DNA from: Rouxiella badensis
Lineage (GTDB): Bacteria; Pseudomonadota; Gammaproteobacteria; Enterobacterales; Enterobacteriaceae
Length of the DNA: 64,000 nt
Reading direction: 5' to 3'
Assembly (NCBI GenBank): GCA_026967495.1
Contig: CP114060.1
Location: forward strand, 2,976,001 to 3,040,000
The first letter of the stretch is position 1; every line of letters starts with the position of its first letter. Positions 53,676 to 62,586 of the stretch are shown piece after piece. A program made the position numbers and the translations under genes. Below the pieces are notes generated by a model. The model saw only the letters and a program-made list of their open reading frames with translations. It was not told the DNA's origin and searched no databases.

Positions 53676-54629
53676 ATGACTGTGATAACAAAGAGTTCCG
53701 AGGCGACGCCTGCCGGTAAATCACGCTCGCTTTTCGACAGGCTGATGCAGTCGCAGGGTAAAAAACTGGTGATCCTGCTGCCGCTGCTGTGGTTTATCCT
53801 GCTGTTTGCCTTACCGTTTCTGATTGTCCTGAAGATAAGCTTTGCCGATATGGCGCGGGCAATCCCGCCCTATACCGACTTGATGACCTGGACCGACGGC
53901 GTGCTGGATATCGCCTTAAACTTTGGTAACTACCTTCAGCTGTCGGGGGATGCGCTTTATATCGAGTCTTATCTGCAGTCGCTCGAGGTCGCCGCCATCT
54001 CAACGCTACTGTGTCTGATCATCGGCTATCCGCTAGCGTGGGCGGTCGCGCACAGCAGTCCGGCGACGCGTAATATCTTGTTGCTGCTGGTTATTCTGCC
54101 GTCGTGGACCTCTTTCCTGATCCGCGTTTATGCCTGGATGGCAATCCTTAAAGACAACGGCGTGCTGAACAATTTCCTGATGTGGACGGGGGTTATCGAC
54201 CAGCCTTTAATTATTCTGCATACCAATCTGGCGGTCTATATTGGCATTGTTTATTCCTATCTGCCGTTTATGGTGTTGCCGATTTATACCGCGCTGACCC
54301 GCATGGACTATTCGCTGGTCGAGGCGTCGCTGGATCTCGGCGCCAGGCCCTTTAAAACCTTCGTGAAAGTGATTATGCCGCTGACCAAGGGTGGGATTAT
54401 CGCCGGTTCGATGCTGGTATTTATTCCGGCGGTGGGCGAGTACGTTATTCCTGAGCTGCTTGGCGGGCCAGACAGCATCATGATTGGTCGTATTCTTTGG
54501 CAGGAGTTCTTCAACAACCGCGACTGGCCGGTCGCCTCGGCGGTGGCCGTGGTGATGCTATTGCTGCTGATAGTGCCTATCCTCTGGTTTCACAAGTACC
54601 AGAATAAAGAGCTGGGGGACAACGCATGA
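53676..54629 (+). CDS. potH: Putrescine ABC transporter permease
   Basis: 317 residues with six membrane helices. The EAA loop coupling to the ATPase is EASLDLGARPFKTFVKVIMPLTKGG. Forms the inner-membrane channel with PotI. Overlaps potI by 4 bp (ATGA). Confidence 0.95.
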   Translation: MTVITKSSEATPAGKSRSLFDRLMQSQGKKLVILLPLLWFILLFALPFLIVLKISFADMARAIPPYTDLMTWTDGVLDIALNFGNYLQLSGDALYIESYLQSLEVAAISTLLCLIIGYPLAWAVAHSSPATRNILLLLVILPSWTSFLIRVYAWMAILKDNGVLNNFLMWTGVIDQPLIILHTNLAVYIGIVYSYLPFMVLPIYTALTRMDYSLVEASLDLGARPFKTFVKVIMPLTKGGIIAGSMLVFIPAVGEYVIPELLGGPDSIMIGRILWQEFFNNRDWPVASAVAVVMLLLLIVPILWFHKYQNKELGDNA

Positions 54630-55471
54630 ATTCATTACCGGTGGTTCGTTCGCCGTGGCGCATCGCCATTCTGGTGCTGGGCTTCGCCTTTCTCTATGCC
54701 CCCATGCTGATACTGGTCATCTATTCTTTTAACAGCTCCAAACTGGTTACCGTATGGGCCGGATGGTCGACCCAGTGGTATACGGCGCTGTTTCATGACT
54801 CGGCGATGATAAGCGCCGTGAGCATGAGTCTGACTATCGCGACTGCGGCGGCAAGTATGGCGGTGGTGGTCGGTACCTTGGCCGCGGTGGTCATGGTGCG
54901 CTATGGTCGATTCAAAGGATCGACCGGGTTTGCCTTTATGCTGACCGCACCGCTGGTGATGCCCGACGTTATCACCGGTCTGGCGCTCCTGCTGCTGTTC
55001 GTGGCAATGGGGCATACGCTGGGTTGGCCGGGCGAACGCGGCATGTTTACCATCTGGCTGGCGCACGTCACGTTTTGCAGTGCCTACGTGGCGGTGGTGG
55101 TCTCGGCACGGCTGCGTGAGCTTGACCGCTCCATCGAGGAGGCAGCGATGGACCTTGGCGCCACGCCGCTGAAGGTGTTCTTTATCATCACCATCCCGAT
55201 GATTGCGCCTGCGTTGGTTTCCGGCTGGCTGCTGGCGTTTACGCTGTCGCTGGATGATTTGGTGATTGCCAGTTTTGTAGCGGGGCCGGGGTCGACGACG
55301 CTGCCGATGCTGGTATTCGCCAGCGTGCGTTTAGGAACCAACCCGGAGATAAACGCCCTGGCGACGCTGATTCTGCTGGTGGTAGGGATTATCGGCGTGA
55401 TTGCCTGGGGGTTTATGCATCGCGCCGAGAAACAGCGCGCCAAAGACCGTCAGCGAGCGACGCGAATGTAG
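54626..55471 (+). CDS. potI: Putrescine ABC transporter permease
   Basis: 281 residues with six membrane helices. The EAA loop is EEAAMDLGATPLKVFFIITIPMIAPA; LSLDDLVIASFVAGPGSTTLPM is typical of PotC/PotI. Partner of PotH. Ends the operon at a strong terminator. Confidence 0.95.
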   Translation: MNSLPVVRSPWRIAILVLGFAFLYAPMLILVIYSFNSSKLVTVWAGWSTQWYTALFHDSAMISAVSMSLTIATAAASMAVVVGTLAAVVMVRYGRFKGSTGFAFMLTAPLVMPDVITGLALLLLFVAMGHTLGWPGERGMFTIWLAHVTFCSAYVAVVVSARLRELDRSIEEAAMDLGATPLKVFFIITIPMIAPALVSGWLLAFTLSLDDLVIASFVAGPGSTTLPMLVFASVRLGTNPEINALATLILLVVGIIGVIAWGFMHRAEKQRAKDRQRATRM

Positions 55472-55473
55472 TC

Positions 55474-55516
55474 CGTCTGCCGGTTCTAAGGTCAGAGAAC
55501 CGGCAGACGCCTTTTT
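55474..55516 (+). terminator. Rho-independent terminator after potI
   Basis: CGTCTGCCGGTTCT (55474-55487) pairs perfectly with AGAACCGGCAGACG (55496-55509), then CCTTTTT. Confidence 0.92.
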
Positions 55517-55615
55517 CGCGGGCGTGATAAAGGAGCCTTTCCCCGCGTGCGGTGGTACACTTCGCGCCAACTTTTTAACTGTCAGAATACGCAACAGCGA
55601 TAACGGTCATCATTT

Positions 55616-56742
55616 ATGCATTGCGCACAATACACCGCCGGAACCTGCCGGTCCTGCCAGTGGCTGGATAAACCCTACGCCACTCAGCTCATCGACAAAC
55701 AGCACGACCTGTCCGAATTGCTCGGCGGCCTTGAGGTGGGCGAATGGCGCGAACCTGTGGCGGGCCAGGAGCAGGCGTTTCGCAATAAAGCCAAAATGGT
55801 GGTGAGCGGCAGCGTTGAGCGCCCGCTTCTTGGCATGCTGCATCGCGACGGTACGCCGGTTGACCTCTGCGAATGCCCGCTTTATCCCGCCAGCTTCGGC
55901 GAAGTTTTTCGGCATCTTAAGACCTTTATTGCCCGTGCGGGGCTAACGCCGTATAACGTGGCGCGCAAGCGCGGCGAGCTTAAGCATCTGCTGCTGACGC
56001 AGAGCCAGCACAACGGCGGCCTGATGCTGCGTTTTGTCCTGCGCTCCGAAACCAAGCTGACGCAGCTGCGCGCGGCCTTGCCTTGGCTGATGCAGCAAGT
56101 GCCTGACCTACAGGTGGTGTCTGCCAATATCCAACCGGTGCATATGGCTATTCTGGAGGGTGAACGTGAGATTGCCCTGACCAGCCAGCAGGCGCTGGAA
56201 GAATATTTTAATCAGGTACCGCTGTTTATCAGGCCGCAGAGTTTCTTCCAGACCAATCCGCAGGTTGCCGCCGCGCTTTATGCGACCGCGCGTGACTGGG
56301 TGGCCGAACGCGATATCTCAAGTATGTGGGATCTCTTCTGCGGCGTGGGGGGTTTGGCCTGCACTGCGCAAAGCCAGAGACGCGTCTTACCGGGATTGAA
56401 ATCAGCGCCGAGGCTATTGTCTGTGCCAAAATTTCGGCCGAAAAGCTCGGGTTGAAGCACGTTGAATTTCAGGCGCTGGACTCCACGGGCTTTGCCACGG
56501 GTAATGAACAAGTGCCTGAGCTGGTATTAGTTAATCCGCCGCGTCGGGGAATTGGCAGCGAGCTTTGTCAGTATCTGGATAATATGGCGCCGGAGAGGCT
56601 GTTATATTCCAGCTGTAATGCGCAGACAATGGCTAAAGATATTCGCGAGTTGAAAAATTATCGCATCGAGCGAGTGCAGCTATTTGATATGTTTCCTCAT
56701 ACCGCACACTATGAGGTGCTGACGCTATTGGTCCGCGTGTAA
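55616..56742 (+). pseudogene. rlmC: 23S rRNA (uracil-747-C5)-methyltransferase, frameshifted
   Basis: Repaired length 375 residues, the E. coli RlmC length. The N-terminal Fe-S cluster cysteines lie in MHCAQYTAGTCRSCQW and EC of LCECPLY. The SAM-binding DLFCGVGG motif is interrupted: G6 at 56347-56352 needs a seventh G to read GVGGFGLHCAKPETRLTGIEIS. The catalytic Cys is in LLYSSCNAQTM and the conserved LVNPPRRG is present. Methylates U747 of 23S rRNA. In E. coli ybjO lies between potI and rlmC; I see none here. Confidence 0.93.
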
Positions 56743-56798
56743 GAGGATTATGACAGAGAGGTGATTGGCGGCCTGAGCAGACTGCCAATTATCGCAAT

Positions 56799-56975
56799 TT
56801 AGAACAGTGAGAATAACATCACGACCGGCAGGCTCATCGGCCAGGTTAATCCAATAATACCTGATGTCAGCAAACGAATTTTAATCGTGTCGCGGCTCAC
56901 CAACAGAGTGAACAACGCAGCAAGTGCTAAACCGCCCCAGTAAATTGTTTTAATGACTTCCCACCACAAATGCAC
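56799..56975 (-). CDS. GhoT/OrtT family membrane toxin
   Basis: 58 residues from a GTG at 56973-56975 with AGGGG upstream. GhoT and OrtT have 57 residues. Two membrane helices, and the C-terminus IRLLTSGIIGLTWPMSLPVVMLFSLF is almost the same as GhoT (IRLLSAFLVGITWPMSLPVALLFSLF). These peptides damage the inner membrane under stress. No GhoS antitoxin is encoded next to it, which fits OrtT (an orphan toxin) better. The frame is open upstream to 57041, but the family length supports the GTG. Confidence 0.8.
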   Translation of the reverse strand: MHLWWEVIKTIYWGGLALAALFTLLVSRDTIKIRLLTSGIIGLTWPMSLPVVMLFSLF

Positions 56976-57299
56976 GATAACCCCTGATATATTAAAAACC
57001 CTAGCCAATGGCCGGTATTCTATTCGGTTAACATTTTGCAATCAATTGGTAAGTGACTATGTTCACACATTTACAAAGTTAACAAATTGTTAATATTGAA
57101 GGGGTTGTTTTCGTTAAGGATTATTTATAACCGTTTTCACGTTAGCAGCGTAATTGTTTCCGTAATCGATTGCGAAATGCGTAATCATGACTTGTCCGAC
57201 GATCCCTGACTGGTTTAAGCTGGGTGAGAGATTGAAAATCTTTGAACTAAAGGCCCAAAGAGGCCATCCGGAATTATCACTATTTGTTGGAAGTGAATT

Positions 57300-57835
57300 A
57301 TGCCAGCGGGAAAAAAACACGGCCACTGAGCCGTTATCTAAAAGATTATAAACATAGTCAGACGAACTGTTCACAGTGTGGGAAAGAGTTAGACAGAATG
57401 GCCCTGGTGTTTCGTGGCGAAGTCATTAATAAAGACGCGATTGCGAAAATGGACCAACCCATTGATGATGAGCTGTGGCGCGATCTCTCTAAAGAATTAA
57501 CGGCGCTGTGCCGTTTTTGCAGTGAGATTTCATTTAATACCACCTCTTCTTATTTCGATATTGTTGCCTTCAAGCAGTATCTCTTTGAACAGACAGAAAT
57601 GAACCACAGTACGGTGCGTGAATATGTGGTGCGATTGCGCAGGCTGGATGAAATTTTGGCCGCCAACGAGTATCCTCTTGAGAAAATTCAAGGGGAGAGC
57701 ATTCACCAGCGAATAATGGATGATTTGCCGGTCGCCGCATCAGATAACTATAGGATTGCCCTAAGAAAGTACGATCAGTACCTCGCCTGGCAAAAAGAGA
57801 CATCGCCAGAGAGTTTTTACATGGCGCAGGCTTGA
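57300..57835 (+). CDS. fliZ: FliZ regulator
   Basis: About 178 residues. RPLSRYLKDYKHSQTNCSQCGKELDRMALVFRGEVINKDAI and YFDIVAFKQYLFEQTEMNHSTVREYVVRLRRL match E. coli FliZ very closely. Two Cys pairs are at CSQC and CRFC; the SAM-like core-binding fold follows. FliZ binds DNA and shifts the balance from sigma-S genes toward motility. The ATG at 57300 (after GGAAGTGA) enters the frame only if the A7 run at 57311-57317 is really A8; otherwise a TTG at 57284 is the start. fliA does not precede it here. Confidence 0.9.
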
Positions 57836-57875
57836 AACCCTGCGGCGATTGCAGATAAAGTTATTCCTAATATCG

Positions 57876-57901
57876 ACAGGCGTCTTCGGACGCCTGTTTT
57901 T
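57876..57901 (+). terminator. Rho-independent terminator after fliZ
   Basis: ACAGGCGTC-TTCG-GACGCCTGT followed by TTTTAG; a perfect 9-bp stem with a stable UUCG loop. Confidence 0.9.
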
Positions 57902-58008
57902 AGTTTGTCCGCCTGTCTCCAATGTCAGAGGCTAATTCACTGATATAGTAGAATGACATTTGGTCAACATAACGCATCAGTTTAAAAACATAGCTTCGGG
58001 GGAACACC

Positions 58009-59031
58009 GTGCCTTCATCTTTGCCTGATTCATCTTCACTTTCTATTCTGAAACACCAGCTAGAGAATTATTCCCGCATTGATCTGGTCGGGAACAGTAC
58101 GCCGCTAGAGCGTTTAAATCGTCTTTCAGACTACGTTGGCCGTGACATCTACATAAAACGTGACGATGTCACGCCGTTGGCGATGGGCGGTAACAAGCTG
58201 AGGAAACTGGAGTTTTTGGTGGCTGCGGCCATCGAAGAGGGCGCAGATACGCTGATCACCGCCGGTGCTATTCAGTCTAACCATGTGCGCCAAACCGCTG
58301 CCGTGGCGGCTAAGCTCGGTCTAAAATGCCTGGCCGTTCTGGAAAATCCGATAGGTACCGACGAACACAATTATCTGACCAACGGTAACCGCCTGCTGCT
58401 GGACCTGTTTAACACCGAAGTCGTGATGTGCGACTCGCTGTATGACCCGATGGCACAGATGGAAGAGCAGGCCACGCTGCTCGAAGCGCAGGGCTTCCGT
58501 CCTTACATTATCCCCGTCGGCGGCTCAAATGCCCTCGGTGCGTTGGGGTATGTGCAGTGTGCTATCGAAATCGCCGAGCAAAGCTCTGCCGGATTTGTCG
58601 ATTTCAGCGCGGTGGTGGTGGCCTCGGGCAGTGCGGGTACCCACGCCGGACTGGCGGTGGCGCTGCGTGAGCTGATGCCGTCCACCAGGCTGATTGGGGT
58701 GACAGTGTCACGCAAGGCGGAGGACCAGCGTCCAAAAGTTGAGACGCTGTCCAATGAGCTGATGCAACTGCTTGAGCTGGAAGGCGAAACGCCAGAAATT
58801 GAACTGTGGGACGAGTATTTCGCACCGCGCTACGGCGAGCCGAACCAGGAAGGGCTGGCGGCTATCAAGCTGCTGGCCGAAAAGGAAGCGATGCTGCTGG
58901 ATCCGGTTTATACCGGTAAAACCATGGCAGGCCTGCTCGACGGGTTGGAACGCCAGCGGTTCCCGGGTGATGGCCCGATTCTGTTTGTGCACACCGGCGG
59001 CGCGCCTGCGCTGTTCGCCTACGCGAAGTAA
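58009..59031 (+). CDS. dcyD: D-cysteine desulfhydrase
   Basis: 340 residues, GTG start after GGGGGAACACC. A PLP enzyme of the ACC deaminase family: the PLP Lys is in MGGNKLRKLEFL, the Ser-Asn-His in AGAIQSNHVRQTAAVAAKLGL, and FVHTGGAPALFAY closes the protein. Converts D-cysteine to pyruvate, sulfide and ammonia. In E. coli it lies near fliZ with the cystine-binding gene tcyJ between; tcyJ is absent here. Confidence 0.94.
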   Translation: MPSSLPDSSSLSILKHQLENYSRIDLVGNSTPLERLNRLSDYVGRDIYIKRDDVTPLAMGGNKLRKLEFLVAAAIEEGADTLITAGAIQSNHVRQTAAVAAKLGLKCLAVLENPIGTDEHNYLTNGNRLLLDLFNTEVVMCDSLYDPMAQMEEQATLLEAQGFRPYIIPVGGSNALGALGYVQCAIEIAEQSSAGFVDFSAVVVASGSAGTHAGLAVALRELMPSTRLIGVTVSRKAEDQRPKVETLSNELMQLLELEGETPEIELWDEYFAPRYGEPNQEGLAAIKLLAEKEAMLLDPVYTGKTMAGLLDGLERQRFPGDGPILFVHTGGAPALFAYAK

Positions 59032-59038
59032 TCTGCGC

Positions 59039-59072
59039 CCTGTGGCTCGGTCGTTTAAGACCGGGCCGCAGG
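59039..59072. terminator. Bidirectional terminator between dcyD and Nramp gene
   Basis: CCTGTGGCTCGGTC pairs imperfectly with GACCGGGCCGCAGG around GTTTAA, in the 64-bp gap between converging genes. Confidence 0.7.
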
Positions 59073-59095
59073 CTGTTCTTCTATTCACGCGTTAA

Positions 59096-60406
59096 TCATG
59101 CAAAGCCTGGTATCTGCACACCGGCAATCTGCAACAACAGCACCACGTTGAGCGCCACAATGACCACTGTCCCGACAATCGAAGAAACGGTGGTCAGACG
59201 GCTATTCACAAATTCGCCCATGATGTCGCGGCGGCGGGTAAACATCACCAACGCAATCATCGGAGCAGGCAGCGCCAGACTCAGGACGACCTGACTGTAA
59301 ACCAGCGCATCGGTTGCGTTAACCCCCATTGCGACGACGATAAATGCCGGTACCATGGTGACCAGACGTCGCAGCCAGATAGGAATACGGAAACCGACAA
59401 AGCCCTGCATGATCATCTGACCGGCCATGGTGCCGACCACCGAGCTCGAAATCCCCGAGGCAATCAACGACAGCAGGAACACCCCGGCGGCGGCAATCCC
59501 CAGCAGCGGCGTCAGGGTATGATAAGCGGTTTCAATTTCGGCGACGTCGCTGTGACCGGCATGAAACGCGCTTGAGGCCATGATGACCATGGCGATGTTC
59601 ACCAGTCCGGCAATTGACAGTGCAACCACCACCTCGATGTTGGAGAAACGCAAAAGTTTGCGCCGCTCGGCCGGGTTTTTAACCAACGTTCGATGCTGCG
59701 TCAGCCCTGAATGTAGAAAAATGGCGTGCGGCATCACGGTCGCCCCAATAATACCGACAGAAATGGTCAGCGCCTCGGCGTTGGGCAATTTGGGGACCAG
59801 CATCCCCATCCCTGCGGCCGCCCAGTCCACGGGCACGATGAACATCTGCACCAGATAGCAGAGCGCGATAACGGCTACCAGGCCGCCAATCATCAGCTCT
59901 ACGGGGCGAAAACCGCGCTTTTCAACCATCAGCAAAGCATAGGTAATGACGGCGGTGACGCCCATCCCGGCCAGCAATGGCATGCTAAACAACAGCGAAA
60001 GGGCCAATGCGCCACCCAGGAACTCGGCAAGGTCGGTCGCCATCGCGGCAATTTCGCTCACTGCCCACATCCCCCAGACCACGGGAGGAGGAAGTTGGTC
60101 ACGGCACATTTCGGCCAGATTTTTACGCGTGACAATCCCGAGTTTGGCCGACAACGCCTGAAATAGCATGGCTATCAGGTTAGCCATCACCACCACCCAC
60201 AGCAGGCTGTAGCCGAATTTTGAGCCTGCCTGAATATTGGTAGCAAAGTTACCGGGATCCATATAGGCGATGGAGGCGATAACCGCGGGGCCGACGAACA
60301 GCAGTGGCGTCATCATCCCGCGTTTACGCCCGGAAAGTGCTTCGCCTATCGCCTCGTTGGTGCGTTCTGTTAACGTAGAATTTTTACTCATCTCACTCAT
60401 AGCCAC
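59096..60406 (-). CDS. mntH: Nramp-family divalent metal (Mn2+) transporter, MntH-type
   Basis: 436 residues with 11 membrane helices. The metal-site motifs are AYMDPGNFATNIQAGSKFGYSLLW (DPGN) and GATVMPHAIFLHSGLTQH (MPH). Imports Mn2+ and related ions with protons. Longer than E. coli MntH (412), with a charged cytoplasmic N-terminal extension. An MntR-like box upstream at 60455-60474 supports manganese control. A second Nramp paralog elsewhere in the genome cannot be excluded. Confidence 0.9.
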   Translation of the reverse strand: MAMSEMSKNSTLTERTNEAIGEALSGRKRGMMTPLLFVGPAVIASIAYMDPGNFATNIQAGSKFGYSLLWVVVMANLIAMLFQALSAKLGIVTRKNLAEMCRDQLPPPVVWGMWAVSEIAAMATDLAEFLGGALALSLLFSMPLLAGMGVTAVITYALLMVEKRGFRPVELMIGGLVAVIALCYLVQMFIVPVDWAAAGMGMLVPKLPNAEALTISVGIIGATVMPHAIFLHSGLTQHRTLVKNPAERRKLLRFSNIEVVVALSIAGLVNIAMVIMASSAFHAGHSDVAEIETAYHTLTPLLGIAAAGVFLLSLIASGISSSVVGTMAGQMIMQGFVGFRIPIWLRRLVTMVPAFIVVAMGVNATDALVYSQVVLSLALPAPMIALVMFTRRRDIMGEFVNSRLTTVSSIVGTVVIVALNVVLLLQIAGVQIPGFA

Positions 60407-60454
60407 CCCGGTTTGTTATGGGTCGTTATTGGGTTAGGTTATCCTCTGTTCGCT

Positions 60455-60474
60455 AATATAGCATTGGCTATACT
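60455..60474. promoter_or_regulatory. Probable MntR box
   Basis: AATATAGCATTGGCTATACT closely follows the E. coli mntH operator AACATAGCAAAGGCTATGTT (TATAGC/GCTATA dyad). It lies about 50 bp upstream of the Nramp gene start on its promoter side. Confidence 0.75.
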
Positions 60475-60664
60475 ACATAGGTAATGCTATTTATGACTAG
60501 AAATTGGGCTAATGTGTTTCTAAATATTTTTCTGGGGTGAGATAGGCTCAATGCGCTGCCGCTAAGGTCTCCATCGTGGAGTAGGTTGCAGGTTGGCTCA
60601 CAGTTTTCACTTTGCTTTAGTCATTTAGTTTGACGAAACCGGGTCAATAACCCGATAACGTAAC

Positions 60665-60697
60665 AAAGGCGTGTTACTACGTAAGTAGGCAAGACCT
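60665..60697 (+). promoter_or_regulatory. RAT antiterminator site (BglG/LicT type)
   Basis: GTGTTACTACGTAAGTAGGC then AAGACCTG follows the ribonucleic antiterminator consensus (TGTTACTG ... CAGGCAAGACC). Its 3' end overlaps the 5' arm of the terminator, so binding of a BglG-type protein would block terminator formation. Confidence 0.85.
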
Positions 60698-60745
60698 GAA
60701 GCCCCATCCTCTCGAGCGAGGTGATGGGGCTTCAGGTCTTTTTTG
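60691..60745 (+). terminator. Attenuator terminator upstream of bglF
   Basis: AAGACCTGAAGCCCCATC (60691-60708) and GATGGGGCTTCAGGTCTT (60723-60740) form an uninterrupted 18-bp stem followed by a T run. Mutually exclusive with the RAT structure. Confidence 0.95.
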
Positions 60746-60768
60746 GATTCGACTAGGGGGAGCTGGCG

Positions 60769-62586
60769 ATGGACTACTTAAAAACTGCGCAGGAAATCGT
60801 GCAAAGCGTCGGCGGAGCAGAGAATATTGAACACGTTGAGCACTGCTCTACGCGCCTGCGTCTGAGTCTCTATGACAACGATAAAGTCGACAAACGCGCA
60901 CTCGAAAAAGTGCCCGGCGTACTGGGCGTTCGATTGAACGTGCAGTGTCAGGTGGTGATTGGCCGTGAGGTGATCGCGATTTTTGAGGCGGTGCAGCAGC
61001 AAGTTAGCGCGGCGGAGCCTTCAGAGCGGGTGAAAAAACAAAACCAAACCGCTGGCGCGCGCCGTGGATTTTGTCATCAGCGTCTTTCAACCTTTGGTGC
61101 CCGCGATTGCCGGTGGCGGGGTGTTAAAGTCGCTGCTGTTGCTTCTTGACGCCTTCGGTTGGCTGAGCCGCAGTAGCTCAACCTGGAAGGTGTTGGATAA
61201 TATCGGCTCTGCGCCAATCTATTTCTTGCCGATTCTGGTGGCGATTACGACGGCCACCAAATTAAAGGTTAACGTGCTGGTGGCGGTGTCTGCCGTGTCG
61301 GTGATGGTGTTGCCCAATATGGCGAAGCACCTGGCGGAGGGGGCAGAGTTTTTCTCGCTGGCGCTAAAAAATGTCGCCTATGCCTCGCAGGTGTTTCCGG
61401 CCATTCTGTGCGTGCTGTTTTATGCGCAAACGGAGAAGTTTTTCAATCGGTATTCACCCGCGTCGGTGCGTATTTTCCTTTCGCCGATGCTTTCACTGCT
61501 GGTCACTGTACCCGTCACGCTGCTGCTGCTTGGCCCCTTCGGCTATGAGCTGGGCGCAGGGTTGGCCAGCGTTATTCTCTGGCTTTATGGCCATCTGGGG
61601 TTTATTGCGACCGCGCTGCTGGCGACCGCGCTGCCGTTTATGGTCGCCGCGGGCATGCATAAACCGATGTTGCCTTATGCCATTGCCTCGATGAGTCAGT
61701 TTGGCCGCGAGGTGCTGTATCTTCCGGCGTCCCTGGCGCACAACATTGCCGAATCGGGCGCGTGTTTCGCCATTGCGCTGAAGAGCAAAGATAAAACCAT
61801 CAAATCCACCGCCTTCTCTGCCGGAATCTCCGCGCTGTTTGGCATTACCGAACCGGCGATTTATGGCGTGACGCTGCTGCATAAACAGGCTTTATACAGC
61901 GTGCTGGCGGGCAGTTTCGTCGGCGGTGCGTTTATCGGCTGGCTGGGGGTGCAGGCTTTCGCGCTGGTGGGGCCGGGGCTGGCGACCATCTCGATGTTTG
62001 TTTCACCCGACAGCGGCATGAACATCGTCTATGCGCTGGCCGGAACCGCACTGTCGTTTTTAGTCTCCTTTATCTGCGCACTGGTGCTGTGGCGTGAAAA
62101 AACGCCGGCGGTTGTTCAGGCCGTGGGCGGGCTTTTTCTGGCTCAACCGATCCAGGGGCAGGTTATCCCGCTGGAGCAGGTTAATGACGAGGTTTTTTCA
62201 GCCCGCATTATGGGGGAAGGTATCGCGATTATTCCCCAGCAGGGCGTACTGAGTGCGCCAGCGGAGGGGTTATCGTCAACGTTTTCGACACCGGGCATGC
62301 GGTCAGCATGTTGACCGACGGGGGCGTGGAGCTGATTTTTCATATCGGCATCGACACCATCAAACTGAACGGGCAGGGATTCTTCGCCAAAGTGCAGGCC
62401 GGTCAGCGGGTCGTGCTCGGCGATACGCTGGTGGAATTCGATCTCGAGGCCGTCAAACGAGCCGGTTTTGATCCGGTGGTCATCATGGTTATCACCAACA
62501 GTGAACGCTTTACGCTGGAGCGGCTACCTGCCGCGAAACACATTAACGACTGTCAAATTGTCATGAGCTTAAAGGAGTCCGTGTAA
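60769..62586 (+). pseudogene. bglF: Beta-glucoside PTS enzyme II (BglF-type, EIIBCA), frameshifted twice
   Basis: Repaired length about 605 residues. EIIB comes first with the phospho-Cys in HVEHCSTRLRLSLYD. EIIC follows from about 95 with roughly ten membrane segments and PFMVAAGMHKPMLPYAIA and GITEPAIYGVTL. EIIA is last with the phospho-His in GVELIFHIGIDTIKLNGQGFFAKVQAGQ. Takes up and phosphorylates aryl-beta-glucosides. Breaks: A6 at 61033-61038 (one A too many) and G4 at 62266-62269 (one G short). Controlled by the RAT/terminator upstream. Stop overlaps the next ATG (TAATG). Confidence 0.9.
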
